This document shows, one piece after another, positions 9,216-17,053 of a stretch of 64,000 bases of DNA. Below the pieces are notes generated by a model that saw nothing but the letters and a program-made list of their open reading frames with translations, did not search any database and was not told the DNA's origin. Both the position numbers and the translations under genes were made by a program. This DNA comes from Pedobacter alluvionis. Its GTDB lineage: Bacteria > Bacteroidota > Bacteroidia > Sphingobacteriales > Sphingobacteriaceae. Numbering within the stretch: the stretch's first letter is position 1; every line of letters starts with the position of its first letter. The stretch covers positions 1,328,504-1,392,503 of the forward strand of contig NZ_RCCK01000011.1 of assembly GCF_003664035.1 (NCBI RefSeq), read 5' to 3'.

Positions 9216-9283
9216 GTCATTCTGAGTGAAACGAAGAATCTTTCTTCTTAGCGCTAAAGATTCTTCACTGCGTTCAGAACGAC
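9216..9283. repeat. Interspersed inverted repeat
   Basis: Arms of 28 bp (9216-9243 and 9256-9283) are near-complementary: the left starts GTCATTCTGAGTGAAACGAA and the right ends CACTGCGTTCAGAACGAC. Just upstream, 9045-9180 contains other repeat-like pieces ('gcaaaggacacagagatttc', 'cttcgactacgctcagggtg'). Such pieces are common between genes in Pedobacter-like genomes; I infer they recur elsewhere. It separates the kinase from the convergent hutU and may act as a two-way terminator. Confidence 0.7.
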
Positions 9284-9308
9284 AACAAAAACCTCTGTCG
9301 TAAAAAGC

Positions 9309-11315
9309 CTACACTATTCCCAAGCCATCCAGCACTTCATCATCAACCAAATTTGGTAACGTAACTTTTAGAGTCCCTGTCCGTTCCATTTCGCGTTCGA
9401 TGGCGAAACGGGCTTCCTTATTACGGGCCCAGCTTCTCCTGGCAATCCCATTGTTTACATCATAAAAAAGCATGTTCTGCAATTTTTCTGCAGCTTGTTC
9501 GGTTCCATCAAGCACCATTCCAAAACCACCGTTTATCACTTCACCCCAGCCTACGCCACCACCATTATGGATCGAAACCCAGGTTGCCCCCCTAAAGCTA
9601 TCGCCAATCACATTATGAATGGCCATATCGGCGGTAAACCTGCTTCCATCATAAATATTGCTCGTTTCCCTGAAAGGCGAATCTGTTCCGCTTACATCAT
9701 GATGGTCCCTGCCTAAAATTACAGGAGCAGATAATTCGCCGGTTTTAATAGCCTCGTTAAAACGTAAAGCAATTTTTGCACGTCCTTCGGCATCAGCATA
9801 TAGGATGCGTGCTTTTGAACCAACTACCAACCTGTTTTCTTTTGCTGCCGTAATCCAGTTGATGTTGTCCTGTAACTGTTGCTGTATTTCTAAGGGTGCA
9901 GTAAGTTTGATTTCTTCCATTACTTCTTTCGCCATGCGATCGGTTAGATCAAGATCCTTTTCATCGCCCGATGCACAAACCCACCTAAAGGGACCGAAAC
10001 CATAATCAAAACATAGTGGGCCTAGAATATCTTCTACATAGGAGGGATACCTAAAATCTATTCCATTAGGTGCCATTACATCAGCACCTGCCCTACCGCA
10101 TTCCAGTAAAAAAGCATTTCCATAATCAAAAAAGTAGGTTCCCTTAGCAGTATGTTTGTTAACGCTGGCAGCATGTCTTTTTAATGAATCCTGAACGTTA
10201 ATTTTAAACTGTTCAGCTGCGTTGGCCATCATTTCATTGGCTTCTTCAAAACTTAAACCTACGGGATAATAGCCACCAGAGTAAGGATTATGAAGCGAAG
10301 TTTGGTCGGAACCAATCGCAACCTCAATATTTTCCTGATCAAAACGTTCCCAAACATCCACCACATTACCAATGTAGGCCAATGAGACTGTTTGTTTTTC
10401 GTGTTGAGCCAATTGAACCCTTTTCACCAGTTCATCCAAATTATCGATCAGCTCATCCACCCAACCTTGCTGATGCCTTTTGGTTGCTGCCTTTGGGTTT
10501 ACCTCTGCACATACCGTGATGCAACCCACAATATTACCAGCTTTCGTTTGCGCTCCACTCATTCCACCTAGTCCGGCTGTAAGGAAAATTTTGCCGGCGG
10601 TATCTTTTCCATAAAAACCTTTTTTACGGAAAGCATTCATCAAAGTAATCGCCGTACCATGAACAATCCCCTGTGGTCCAATATACATATACGAACCGGC
10701 GGTCATCTGCCCATATTGAGTTACCCCCAAGGCATTAAATTTTTCAAGATCTTCAGGCGAAGAATAATTCGGCACCATCATACCATTGGTTACCACTACC
10801 CGCGGCGCAGCAGTACTGGAAGGAAATAATCCCTGCGGATGTCCACTGTAAATATTCAGCGTTTGCTGATCAGTCATTGTGGCAAGGTATTGCATGGTGA
10901 GTAAATATTGCGCCCAATTTTGAAATACACTGCCATTCCCCCCATAAGTAATCAGCTCTTCAGGGTGCTGCGCAATGGCCGGATTCAAATTATTCTGGAT
11001 CATGAGCATAATGGCGGCAGCATGTGGTGTACGGCAAGGATATTCGCTTATTGGCCGTGCATAAATGGCATAATCGGGCATAAAACGGTACATGTAAATG
11101 TGTCCGTAGTTTTCCAGTTCACTTAAAAACTCTTGCGCGAGTTCCTGGTGCCATGCTTCGGGGAAATAACGCAGTGCATTTTTAATGCTCAGTTTTTTTT
11201 CCGCAGCATTTAATACTGCTCTCCTTACCGGCGCATGACTTAATTGCGCATTTCTTATTTTTTTTGCGGGTAAAGCCGAAGGAATACCTGCCAATAGCTG
11301 TGCTTTAAAATCCAT
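9309..11315 (-). CDS. hutU: Urocanate hydratase
   Basis: Second step of histidine degradation: urocanate to 4-imidazolone-5-propionate, using tightly bound NAD as electrophile. 668 aa, the longer form found in Bacteroidota and some Firmicutes (the proteobacterial form is about 555). Signatures: YGGNGSVFQNW near the N-terminus, TAGLGGMSGAQTKAG for NAD binding, and a C-terminal SIHNGGGVGWGEVINGGFG segment. It lies 18 bp downstream of hutH on the same strand, forming an operon. No hutI or hutG is in the window next to it. Confidence 0.95.
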   Translation of the reverse strand: MDFKAQLLAGIPSALPAKKIRNAQLSHAPVRRAVLNAAEKKLSIKNALRYFPEAWHQELAQEFLSELENYGHIYMYRFMPDYAIYARPISEYPCRTPHAAAIMLMIQNNLNPAIAQHPEELITYGGNGSVFQNWAQYLLTMQYLATMTDQQTLNIYSGHPQGLFPSSTAAPRVVVTNGMMVPNYSSPEDLEKFNALGVTQYGQMTAGSYMYIGPQGIVHGTAITLMNAFRKKGFYGKDTAGKIFLTAGLGGMSGAQTKAGNIVGCITVCAEVNPKAATKRHQQGWVDELIDNLDELVKRVQLAQHEKQTVSLAYIGNVVDVWERFDQENIEVAIGSDQTSLHNPYSGGYYPVGLSFEEANEMMANAAEQFKINVQDSLKRHAASVNKHTAKGTYFFDYGNAFLLECGRAGADVMAPNGIDFRYPSYVEDILGPLCFDYGFGPFRWVCASGDEKDLDLTDRMAKEVMEEIKLTAPLEIQQQLQDNINWITAAKENRLVVGSKARILYADAEGRAKIALRFNEAIKTGELSAPVILGRDHHDVSGTDSPFRETSNIYDGSRFTADMAIHNVIGDSFRGATWVSIHNGGGVGWGEVINGGFGMVLDGTEQAAEKLQNMLFYDVNNGIARRSWARNKEARFAIEREMERTGTLKVTLPNLVDDEVLDGLGIV

Positions 11316-11333
11316 TTTCTGTAATTTTAACTC

Positions 11334-12866
11334 TTATAAATCCTGTTCTGCCCTGATTGCGGTGGCCACAATTTTTCCTTGCTGTACCATTTGTATCGCA
11401 TTTTCCATCCTATCGTACATAATCTGATCTTCTTCAAAATGATCGATTTCAGTACGCACAAAATCGTGTACCGCAGCCAAAATTTTCCCAGGCTTTAATG
11501 GATGATGATAATCAACGGCCTGTGCGGCACAGAACAACTCGATACCGAGGATTTTTTCTACGTTTTCGATTACCTGTAAGGCTTTACGACCACTGATGGA
11601 ACCCATGCTTACATGATCTTCCTGACCCAATGAGGTTGGTATACTATCGGCACTGGCCGGGAAACAAAGGCCTTTATTTTCGCTGGCCAAAGCTGCCGAG
11701 GTATATTGAACAATCATAAAACCAGAATTTAATCCGGTTTCTTTCATCAGCAATTTCGGCACGCCAGGCGTATTTCCTTCCAGAGAGAGGTAAATCCTTC
11801 TGTCACTGATGTTGCCGATCTCTGAAGCCGCTAAACAGGCATAATCAAGCGGTAAAGCCAATGGCTGACCGTGAAAATTACCTCCACTGATGGTTAAATC
11901 ATCATTAAATATGACAGGGTTATCGGTTACTGAATTGAGTTCGATTTCCAATGCTTCTTTTAAATGCATCCATGCCGTTCTGGAAGCGCCATGCACCTGC
12001 GGAATGCATCTTAAAGAGTAAGGATCCTGTACTTTGGCACAATCGGCATGTGATTTCATGATTTCAGAACCTTGCAACAGCTTCCGTACCTGTTCTGCCA
12101 CGGCAATATTTGCGGGGTATGGTCTTAGTTGATGAAGTTGTGCATGAAAAGGTTTTTCCGATCCCTGCAAACCTTCAATCATCAATGCAGCAATAATATC
12201 AGCAGAATTCAGCACATTTTCCAAACGTTGTACTACCTTAACGGCATGCGCAGCAATAAACTGCGTTCCGTTAATTAAAGCCAGACCTTCTTTAGGCCCT
12301 AATTGCAAAGGCTGTATCTCATGTTGTTTTAAAAGTTGAGCTGTGGCAATAATTTCGCCTTTATAATGCACCTTACCCAAGCCAATTAAAGGCAAAAAGA
12401 GATGAGAAAGTGGTGCAAGATCGCCAGAGGCACCAACAGAACCTTGTTTAGGCACAACAGGAGTGGCACCGGTTTCTAAAAACCAGATCATCCGGTCAAG
12501 TGTTTCGATTTTAATGCCCGAGTAGCCCTGAGCTAAAGCCTGCAGTTTTAAAACCAACATCAGTTTTGATATTTCGCTATCTATCGGCTCGCCCACACCA
12601 ACAGCATGACTCTTTAAAATATTTTCCTGTAGTTTACGGGTATCAACTGCCGAAATCATGGAGGTACACAAAGGTCCGAAACCCGTATTGATTCCATAAA
12701 CAGCCTTGCCAGAAATTGCAATACGCTCTACCACCTTGCTGCTTTCGAGCACTTTTGCCCGTGTGCCTTCGCTTAATATGCCTTTCACTTCACCACTAAT
12801 GATAGCCAAAGCCAGTTTAGCGGTTAAATGGTCTGTTCCGTAATTAAAAATCTGTTGCTCACTCAT
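11334..12866 (-). CDS. hutH: Histidine ammonia-lyase
   Basis: First step of histidine degradation: histidine to urocanate and ammonia. The MIO electrophile forms from Ala146-Ser147-Gly148 in the GSVGASGDLAPLSH motif. Other family segments are seen: VYGINTGFGPLC near residue 57 and QEDHVSMGS late in the protein. 510 aa is normal. The gene heads the hutH-hutU operon, is divergent from a LysR regulator, and has a candidate -7 box 18 bp upstream. Confidence 0.96.
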   Translation of the reverse strand: MSEQQIFNYGTDHLTAKLALAIISGEVKGILSEGTRAKVLESSKVVERIAISGKAVYGINTGFGPLCTSMISAVDTRKLQENILKSHAVGVGEPIDSEISKLMLVLKLQALAQGYSGIKIETLDRMIWFLETGATPVVPKQGSVGASGDLAPLSHLFLPLIGLGKVHYKGEIIATAQLLKQHEIQPLQLGPKEGLALINGTQFIAAHAVKVVQRLENVLNSADIIAALMIEGLQGSEKPFHAQLHQLRPYPANIAVAEQVRKLLQGSEIMKSHADCAKVQDPYSLRCIPQVHGASRTAWMHLKEALEIELNSVTDNPVIFNDDLTISGGNFHGQPLALPLDYACLAASEIGNISDRRIYLSLEGNTPGVPKLLMKETGLNSGFMIVQYTSAALASENKGLCFPASADSIPTSLGQEDHVSMGSISGRKALQVIENVEKILGIELFCAAQAVDYHHPLKPGKILAAVHDFVRTEIDHFEEDQIMYDRMENAIQMVQQGKIVATAIRAEQDL

Positions 12867-12883
12867 ATCATAAAGGTTTTAAA

Positions 12884-12891
12884 CAAAAATA
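12884..12891 (-). promoter_or_regulatory. Candidate -7 box for hutHU
   Basis: The minus strand reads TATTTTTG (TAnnTTTG), 18 bp before the hutH ATG. It lies in the 76-bp region shared with the divergent regulator. Confidence 0.4.
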
Positions 12892-12896
12892 AGCCC

Positions 12897-12904
12897 TATA
12901 TTTG
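12897..12904 (+). promoter_or_regulatory. Candidate -7 box for the hut-linked LysR gene
   Basis: TATATTTG matches TAnnTTTG, 38 bp before the ATG at 12943. The following ATACCTATAAATACCAA stretch has repeated ATACC units and could be an operator. Confidence 0.45.
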
Positions 12905-12942
12905 ATACCTATAAATACCAATTACATCATCATGTAATAACC

Positions 12943-13836
12943 ATGAGTTATCAGATAGAGCTTAGGCATTTAAAATATTTTCAGGTTTTGGCAGAAGAAC
13001 TGAAGTTTAGAAAAGCTGCCGACCGCCTGTTTATTTCGCAACCGGGCTTAAGCCGGCAGATTAAGCAGATGGAAGAAATTTTTAACGCACCACTCTTTGA
13101 TCGGAACAAGAAAAAAGTAACACTTACAGAAGCTGGCCTCTACCTTAAAGATGAGGTAGATTTTCTGTTCAGTCATATCGAGAATATTAAAAAACAGCTG
13201 ACCAATATTACAGAAGGCAAACAAGGCGAACTCCGGATCGGTTTTTTAGGTTCAGCAGCACAAAAAATTGTACCGGAAGTTATTTTTAAGCTTAATAAAG
13301 ATTTTCCTGAAATCAGGACCAATCTGGACGAAATGCCCAATAAACTACAGATCGAATTACTGGAAAAAGATATGATTGATATGGGTTTTGTGCGGATGCA
13401 GCAGTTTAAACCGGGCATTTCTAAACACATGATCCACCAGGATACTTTTTCTCTCGTATTACCCAAAAGTCATCCAATGGAAAAAGCAAGTTTTGAAGCG
13501 GTAAAAAAACTGGGTAACGAGCCTTTCATTTTTTTCTCAAGCGATGACAGTCCATTCTATTACGACCTGATGATGAGTATTTGCGAAGATCACGGTTTTA
13601 AACCCAAAACCTACCATAAATCGGTTAACGCGCTTACTATTTATAAACTGGTAGAAGAAGGTTTGGGCATTGCCATTGTTCCCACCGCCCTGCAATATGG
13701 TTACCAGGAAAACGTAAAGTTTGTAGAGCTTACCCACATTCCGCAAAGAACAGAACTTTATATGATCTGGAAAGAATCTAACCGTAACCCGACTTTAAAA
13801 AATGTGATTAAACTGTTGTTGCAGGATAAGGTTTAA
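12943..13836 (+). CDS. LysR-family regulator, probably of hutHU
   Basis: A 297-aa LysR protein. The DNA-binding domain covers about residues 1-65 (FRKAADRLFISQPGLSRQIKQ) and the substrate-binding domain about 90-295 (GELRIGFLGSAA, then LVEEGLGIAIVPTAL). It is transcribed away from hutH with 76 bp between the starts, so control of histidine use is the simplest inference. The usual hut regulator in many bacteria is HutC (GntR) or HutP, so a LysR regulator here would be a different solution. Confidence 0.88.
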   Translation: MSYQIELRHLKYFQVLAEELKFRKAADRLFISQPGLSRQIKQMEEIFNAPLFDRNKKKVTLTEAGLYLKDEVDFLFSHIENIKKQLTNITEGKQGELRIGFLGSAAQKIVPEVIFKLNKDFPEIRTNLDEMPNKLQIELLEKDMIDMGFVRMQQFKPGISKHMIHQDTFSLVLPKSHPMEKASFEAVKKLGNEPFIFFSSDDSPFYYDLMMSICEDHGFKPKTYHKSVNALTIYKLVEEGLGIAIVPTALQYGYQENVKFVELTHIPQRTELYMIWKESNRNPTLKNVIKLLLQDKV

Positions 13837-13891
13837 GATTCTATTATCTTGAATCAAATTTTTTAACATCTGGGTGAAAATTTCCAATCAT

Positions 13892-14173
13892 TTAATCTAG
13901 TTTTTCTATGATTTGATATCTATTAAAAAAGCCCAAGCGAATATTCCTTAAATGGGAAACGATAAAGATCCCTCTGGATGAGATACCTTGAGCGCGAAGG
14001 TCACCATTTACTTTCTTAACCAATTTTCTAAAAGTAAAAACATAACGTTTTGCTTTGCTATTGGAGGCTTGATCGATATTGAACAACAAGGAGTATTTAC
14101 CAATAGAAATGGTTTTCGCAAAGAATGTTTTTAATATTCCATATTCCGATTTTTCAACTTCCAGATTCTCCAT
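13892..14173 (-). CDS. Unknown 93-aa protein, end of T6SS module 1
   Basis: A basic, soluble protein of 93 residues with no motif I recognise. It begins 2 bp after the stop of the 313-aa gene, so it is the last gene of the module-1 transcription unit. Its C-terminal half is rich in Arg, Ile and Phe (RGIFIVSHLRNIRLGFFNRY). It could be a small immunity protein or a partner of the 313-aa protein; nothing in the sequence decides this. Confidence 0.6.
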   Translation of the reverse strand: MENLEVEKSEYGILKTFFAKTISIGKYSLLFNIDQASNSKAKRYVFTFRKLVKKVNGDLRAQGISSRGIFIVSHLRNIRLGFFNRYQIIEKLD

Positions 14174-14175
14174 TA

Positions 14176-15117
14176 TTAGAAAAATTTAAATCTACTTTTA
14201 TCACCCTGTGTACCAGTATTTTCTGACGATTCAGCGGCTTTGTCTTTAGGGGGATTAAAGATGCTTCCAAATCCATCTATAACCATAGTATATTGGTTGA
14301 TGATATATAACTTTTGATCATCTGCAATTTCTTTTTTTACAACATTGGTATGCAACAACTTTCCAGTTTTCACCTCAATTAAATGAACAGTATCTTCAGT
14401 AATTTCCGGTTTGATAGATTTTAGATCAATTTTATCTTCAAAGCTCTTGTAAGCATTTTTTTTAAAATTCATGTCCAGCGTAACATAGGGTACCGAGCTA
14501 GTCAGTACTTTAATATTCTTCTGGCTTGCAGTTTGCTGATCAATAGTTGAGCTTACTTTAAATGGCAGATATGACGTATTTAAAAAATTTGTCCGATTGG
14601 GATCAGATTTAGAAAATGGCACCTCGCTTCCATAAATGTAGCCAAAATAGGTTTGTAAAAATTCGTTAGCCTGTATGGCCTGCTGAATTTTTTCCGGACT
14701 TGCAAACATACTATCACTAAGCGCAATCAAATCTTTTAAGTCATCACTCTTATTTGCCGCCTGTTGCATCAGTTGCTTAGTCTGTTTCCATTTTGATAAA
14801 ATCAATTCGATATTTAAAACCTGTAGAACTTTTCCGGTATGATCTAATTTTAAATGAAGTTCGTTGAACATGCGATTAAATGCACCTGTTAGCTCTGCCA
14901 CTTCATGGATCAGATTACTATTCGCCTCCTGAATAAAAATATCCAATTGTACCAGTCTGCATTCGAACCCCTCTTCATCAATATTCAATATCGAAAAATC
15001 ATACCTGATTTCTGTCTTCGACTTCATTAAAGCACTCACCAGCATCGATTCCATTTCAATGGAAAGCATATACTGGGCCTGAAATTTTTCGCTTATACTG
15101 ATATTTGATCTTTCCAT
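14176..15117 (-). CDS. Unknown 313-aa protein, relative of the 327-aa module-2 protein
   Basis: Soluble, no signal peptide or membrane span. The region around residues 85-165 has the pattern LKLDHTGKVLQVLN, ILSKWKQTKQLM, then a helical stretch ending QAIQANEFLQTYFGYIYG. The same order (LKVDVNSRNEIFRGIVN, ILNRWKQVAEKI, YALRADMFWSVFFHPQYL) occurs in the 327-aa protein at 30485-31468, so I infer homology. Both sit among T6SS effector genes. A helper role (effector adaptor or chaperone) is possible but unproven. The C-terminal 30 residues are Ser/Lys/Glu-rich and probably disordered. Confidence 0.65.
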   Translation of the reverse strand: MERSNISISEKFQAQYMLSIEMESMLVSALMKSKTEIRYDFSILNIDEEGFECRLVQLDIFIQEANSNLIHEVAELTGAFNRMFNELHLKLDHTGKVLQVLNIELILSKWKQTKQLMQQAANKSDDLKDLIALSDSMFASPEKIQQAIQANEFLQTYFGYIYGSEVPFSKSDPNRTNFLNTSYLPFKVSSTIDQQTASQKNIKVLTSSVPYVTLDMNFKKNAYKSFEDKIDLKSIKPEITEDTVHLIEVKTGKLLHTNVVKKEIADDQKLYIINQYTMVIDGFGSIFNPPKDKAAESSENTGTQGDKSRFKFF

Positions 15118-15135
15118 AAATAAATTTAAAATTGA

Positions 15136-15495
15136 TTAGTTCGTTTCTCTGATCACATCCGATAAGGTTTTTGTTTCTATCGGAACGGCATAAAAACCAT
15201 CAGTTGAAACAACCTGATGTTCAAAATAATATTGAATAAGACTTTGAGCCTGCTCTCCATCAGCAAATTTTTGGAGGTAAACCATATCCTCGCTATCGTT
15301 AGCAATTTCTATTAAGTAAAGTGCTTCTTCCTGATAGAATATTTGAAAAGTCTCTGTTTCATTAATATCAAAATAAAGAAATGTGCTTTTTTGCCAATTC
15401 AAGGATTTGAATAAGTCCAGTATTTGGTCAATATCCAAAAACGATTCTCCGCTTAGCTTATCGTAATCGTTGTAAAAAATCTTTTTGGTATTCAT
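15136..15495 (-). CDS. Unknown acidic 119-aa protein
   Basis: A small, strongly acidic cytosolic protein (DIDQILDLF, FDINETETFQIFYQ, IANDSEDMVYL). I recognise no family. Size, charge and position in a run of immunity-like genes downstream of a nuclease effector fit an immunity protein, but this rests on context only. It lies 18 bp upstream of the 313-aa gene, on the same strand and probably in the same transcript. Confidence 0.55.
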   Translation of the reverse strand: MNTKKIFYNDYDKLSGESFLDIDQILDLFKSLNWQKSTFLYFDINETETFQIFYQEEALYLIEIANDSEDMVYLQKFADGEQAQSLIQYYFEHQVVSTDGFYAVPIETKTLSDVIRETN

Positions 15496-15541
15496 TAACG
15501 GTTTTAAATTAAATAATTTATTTTCAGTTGCTCAGTCAGGC

Positions 15542-16041
15542 CTATGCGACCGTTTTGTTCAATAGATTTACTAGTTTTGTATTGCCCACTTTTTCGGCAA
15601 AAGATAACGGACTAGCTCCTGCATTATTATTATGATTAGGATCGGCATGATGATCTAAAAAAAGTTCCACAATAGCATGTCTTCTTTTATCGCCACGAAC
15701 GTAAAAAACAGCCGGCCATAGAGTGGTTGGTTACCAAAACTATTTGTTGCGTTAAGATTAGCATGATGGTTTAGCAATAAAACTGCTATCTCAAGCAAAT
15801 TATTTTCGGCTGCATGATGAAGTGCGGTATTCCCTTTATCGTTAGGAATATTCGGATTGGCTCCATTTTCAAGCAACAATTTTACCACATCATAATGATT
15901 AAGCGCCACAGCAGTTGCCAATGCAGTAAAACCTACGCTATCTTTTATATTGATATCAACTGAAGATCGGGCTAATAATTCTGCTATCTTTTCTGTTTTT
16001 CCGCCTATTGCAAGTTTTATAAGGTTGTTTTCCATAGGCAA
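15542..16041 (-). pseudogene. Ankyrin-repeat protein, frameshifted
   Basis: Reads as an ankyrin protein from 16041 or Met3 at 16035: SVGFTALATAVALNHYDVVKLLLENGAN, then GNTALHHAAENNLLEIAVLLL. After GNQPLYGRLFF the frame runs to a premature stop at 15655. In another frame the same DNA continues LWPAVFYVRGDKRRHAIV, ELFLDHHADPNHNNNAGASP, LSFAEKVGNTKLVNLLNKTV and stops at 15542, matching the intact neighbour at 16102-16584 (GNQALWTATFSAADGDQN, LVKLLLQNGADKQHLNN). A CTCT run at 15720-15723 (minus strand) where the neighbour has a single CT points to a 2-bp insertion. The broken reading frame lacks the last repeat. Confidence 0.8.
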
Positions 16042-16101
16042 AAGGGCTCATTCTATTAATGTCGGCGTTCTTTAATTTAGGACAATATCTTATTAAAACA
16101 A

Positions 16102-16584
16102 CTATGCAAGAAGTTCTATTAATGCCGGAACGCCAATTTTATTCGCAATATCCACAGGTTTTTTCCCCACGTTATTGAGATGTTGCTTGTCGGCTCCATT
16201 CTGCAATAAAAGTTTAACTAAAGGTATTTTATTCTGATCACCATCCGCAGCGCTAAATGTTGCTGTCCATAGCGCCTGGTTGCCTGAATTGTTTTGAATA
16301 TTTAAATCTGCTCCATGCGCCAGCAATAGTTCCGCAATTTCCATGCTATTATTTTCACTGGCATAATGTAAAGGCGTATTACCTTTTTGGTCTTGGGTGT
16401 TCGCTACGGCTCCATTTGCAAGCAGTAATTTTACAACATCTTTATGCCCTCTAGCCACAGCTATAGCCAAAGGAGAATAATCTAGGTCTGCTTTATCATT
16501 AATTCCTTGGGTATCATTCTTGAGTTCGTTTTCCAATTCCTGAACTTTTCCGTCCATCGATAAAGAGAATATTTTGTTTTTCAT
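16102..16584 (-). CDS. Ankyrin-repeat protein, putative immunity protein
   Basis: A 160-aa protein made almost wholly of four ankyrin repeats: DYSPLAIAVARGHKDVVKLL, GNTPLHYASENNSMEIAELL, GNQALWTATFSAADGDQN and a capping VGKKPVDIANKIGVPALIELL. The start at 16584 (MKNKIF) is preferred to 16611 because the extra nine residues are not repeat-like. It lies just downstream of the nuclease-Imm70 pair. Ankyrin proteins are a known immunity type beside polymorphic toxins, so protection against a related toxin is a reasonable inference. Its paralog downstream is frameshifted. Confidence 0.75.
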   Translation of the reverse strand: MKNKIFSLSMDGKVQELENELKNDTQGINDKADLDYSPLAIAVARGHKDVVKLLLANGAVANTQDQKGNTPLHYASENNSMEIAELLLAHGADLNIQNNSGNQALWTATFSAADGDQNKIPLVKLLLQNGADKQHLNNVGKKPVDIANKIGVPALIELLA

Positions 16585-16622
16585 TTTTAAAATACTGCAC
16601 CAAAGTTCCATACAAAGTAGAA

Positions 16623-17036
16623 TTATAAACTTTTAATAGATATATCTTTTTTTACTTTCAACGCTGTTTCTAAACTTGTAAATAAAACATCAAATAAATC
16701 CTTACCATCACTAGTATAAAAATAATTAGAAAGATTAGTTATCCTTCCCGCTATTTTATCTCCCCATGGAGGCCTCTGCTTAGGATTCTCAATATCCCAA
16801 ATAACCTGATCGGGCATTATCATTTTAAACCTTTCTTTTATTTCTTCCAATTCGTTTTTTGCATTATTAATGTCTTTATTTGGTAATTCTCCTTTATATA
16901 ATTTATTCATTAAAGTAGGATATCTACTACCCCACCTATTACCCTCAAGGTGGTAAGCTATATTTGAAAAGAAACAATGTAAAAAACTTCCTGTACCAAC
17001 TCCATAAAAAATAGGCCCAACTTTTAATCCTGTCAT
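16623..17036 (-). CDS. Imm70-family immunity protein
   Basis: A 137-aa protein matching what I know of the Imm70 family: opening GLKVGPIFYGVGTGSFLHCFFS, split here as GLKVGPIFYGVG and FLHCFFSNIAYHLE, then RWGSRYPTLMNKLYKGEL, VIWDIENP, PPWGDKI and NYFYTSDGKDLFDVL. No signal peptide, so it acts in the cytosol, as needed against a nuclease. It begins 17 bp after the stop of the PAAR-like nuclease gene, the classical toxin-then-immunity order. Its direct partner is inferred to be the PD-(D/E)xK domain of that protein. Confidence 0.8.
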   Translation of the reverse strand: MTGLKVGPIFYGVGTGSFLHCFFSNIAYHLEGNRWGSRYPTLMNKLYKGELPNKDINNAKNELEEIKERFKMIMPDQVIWDIENPKQRPPWGDKIAGRITNLSNYFYTSDGKDLFDVLFTSLETALKVKKDISIKSL

Positions 17037-17053
17037 AAATATTTGTATTTTTT

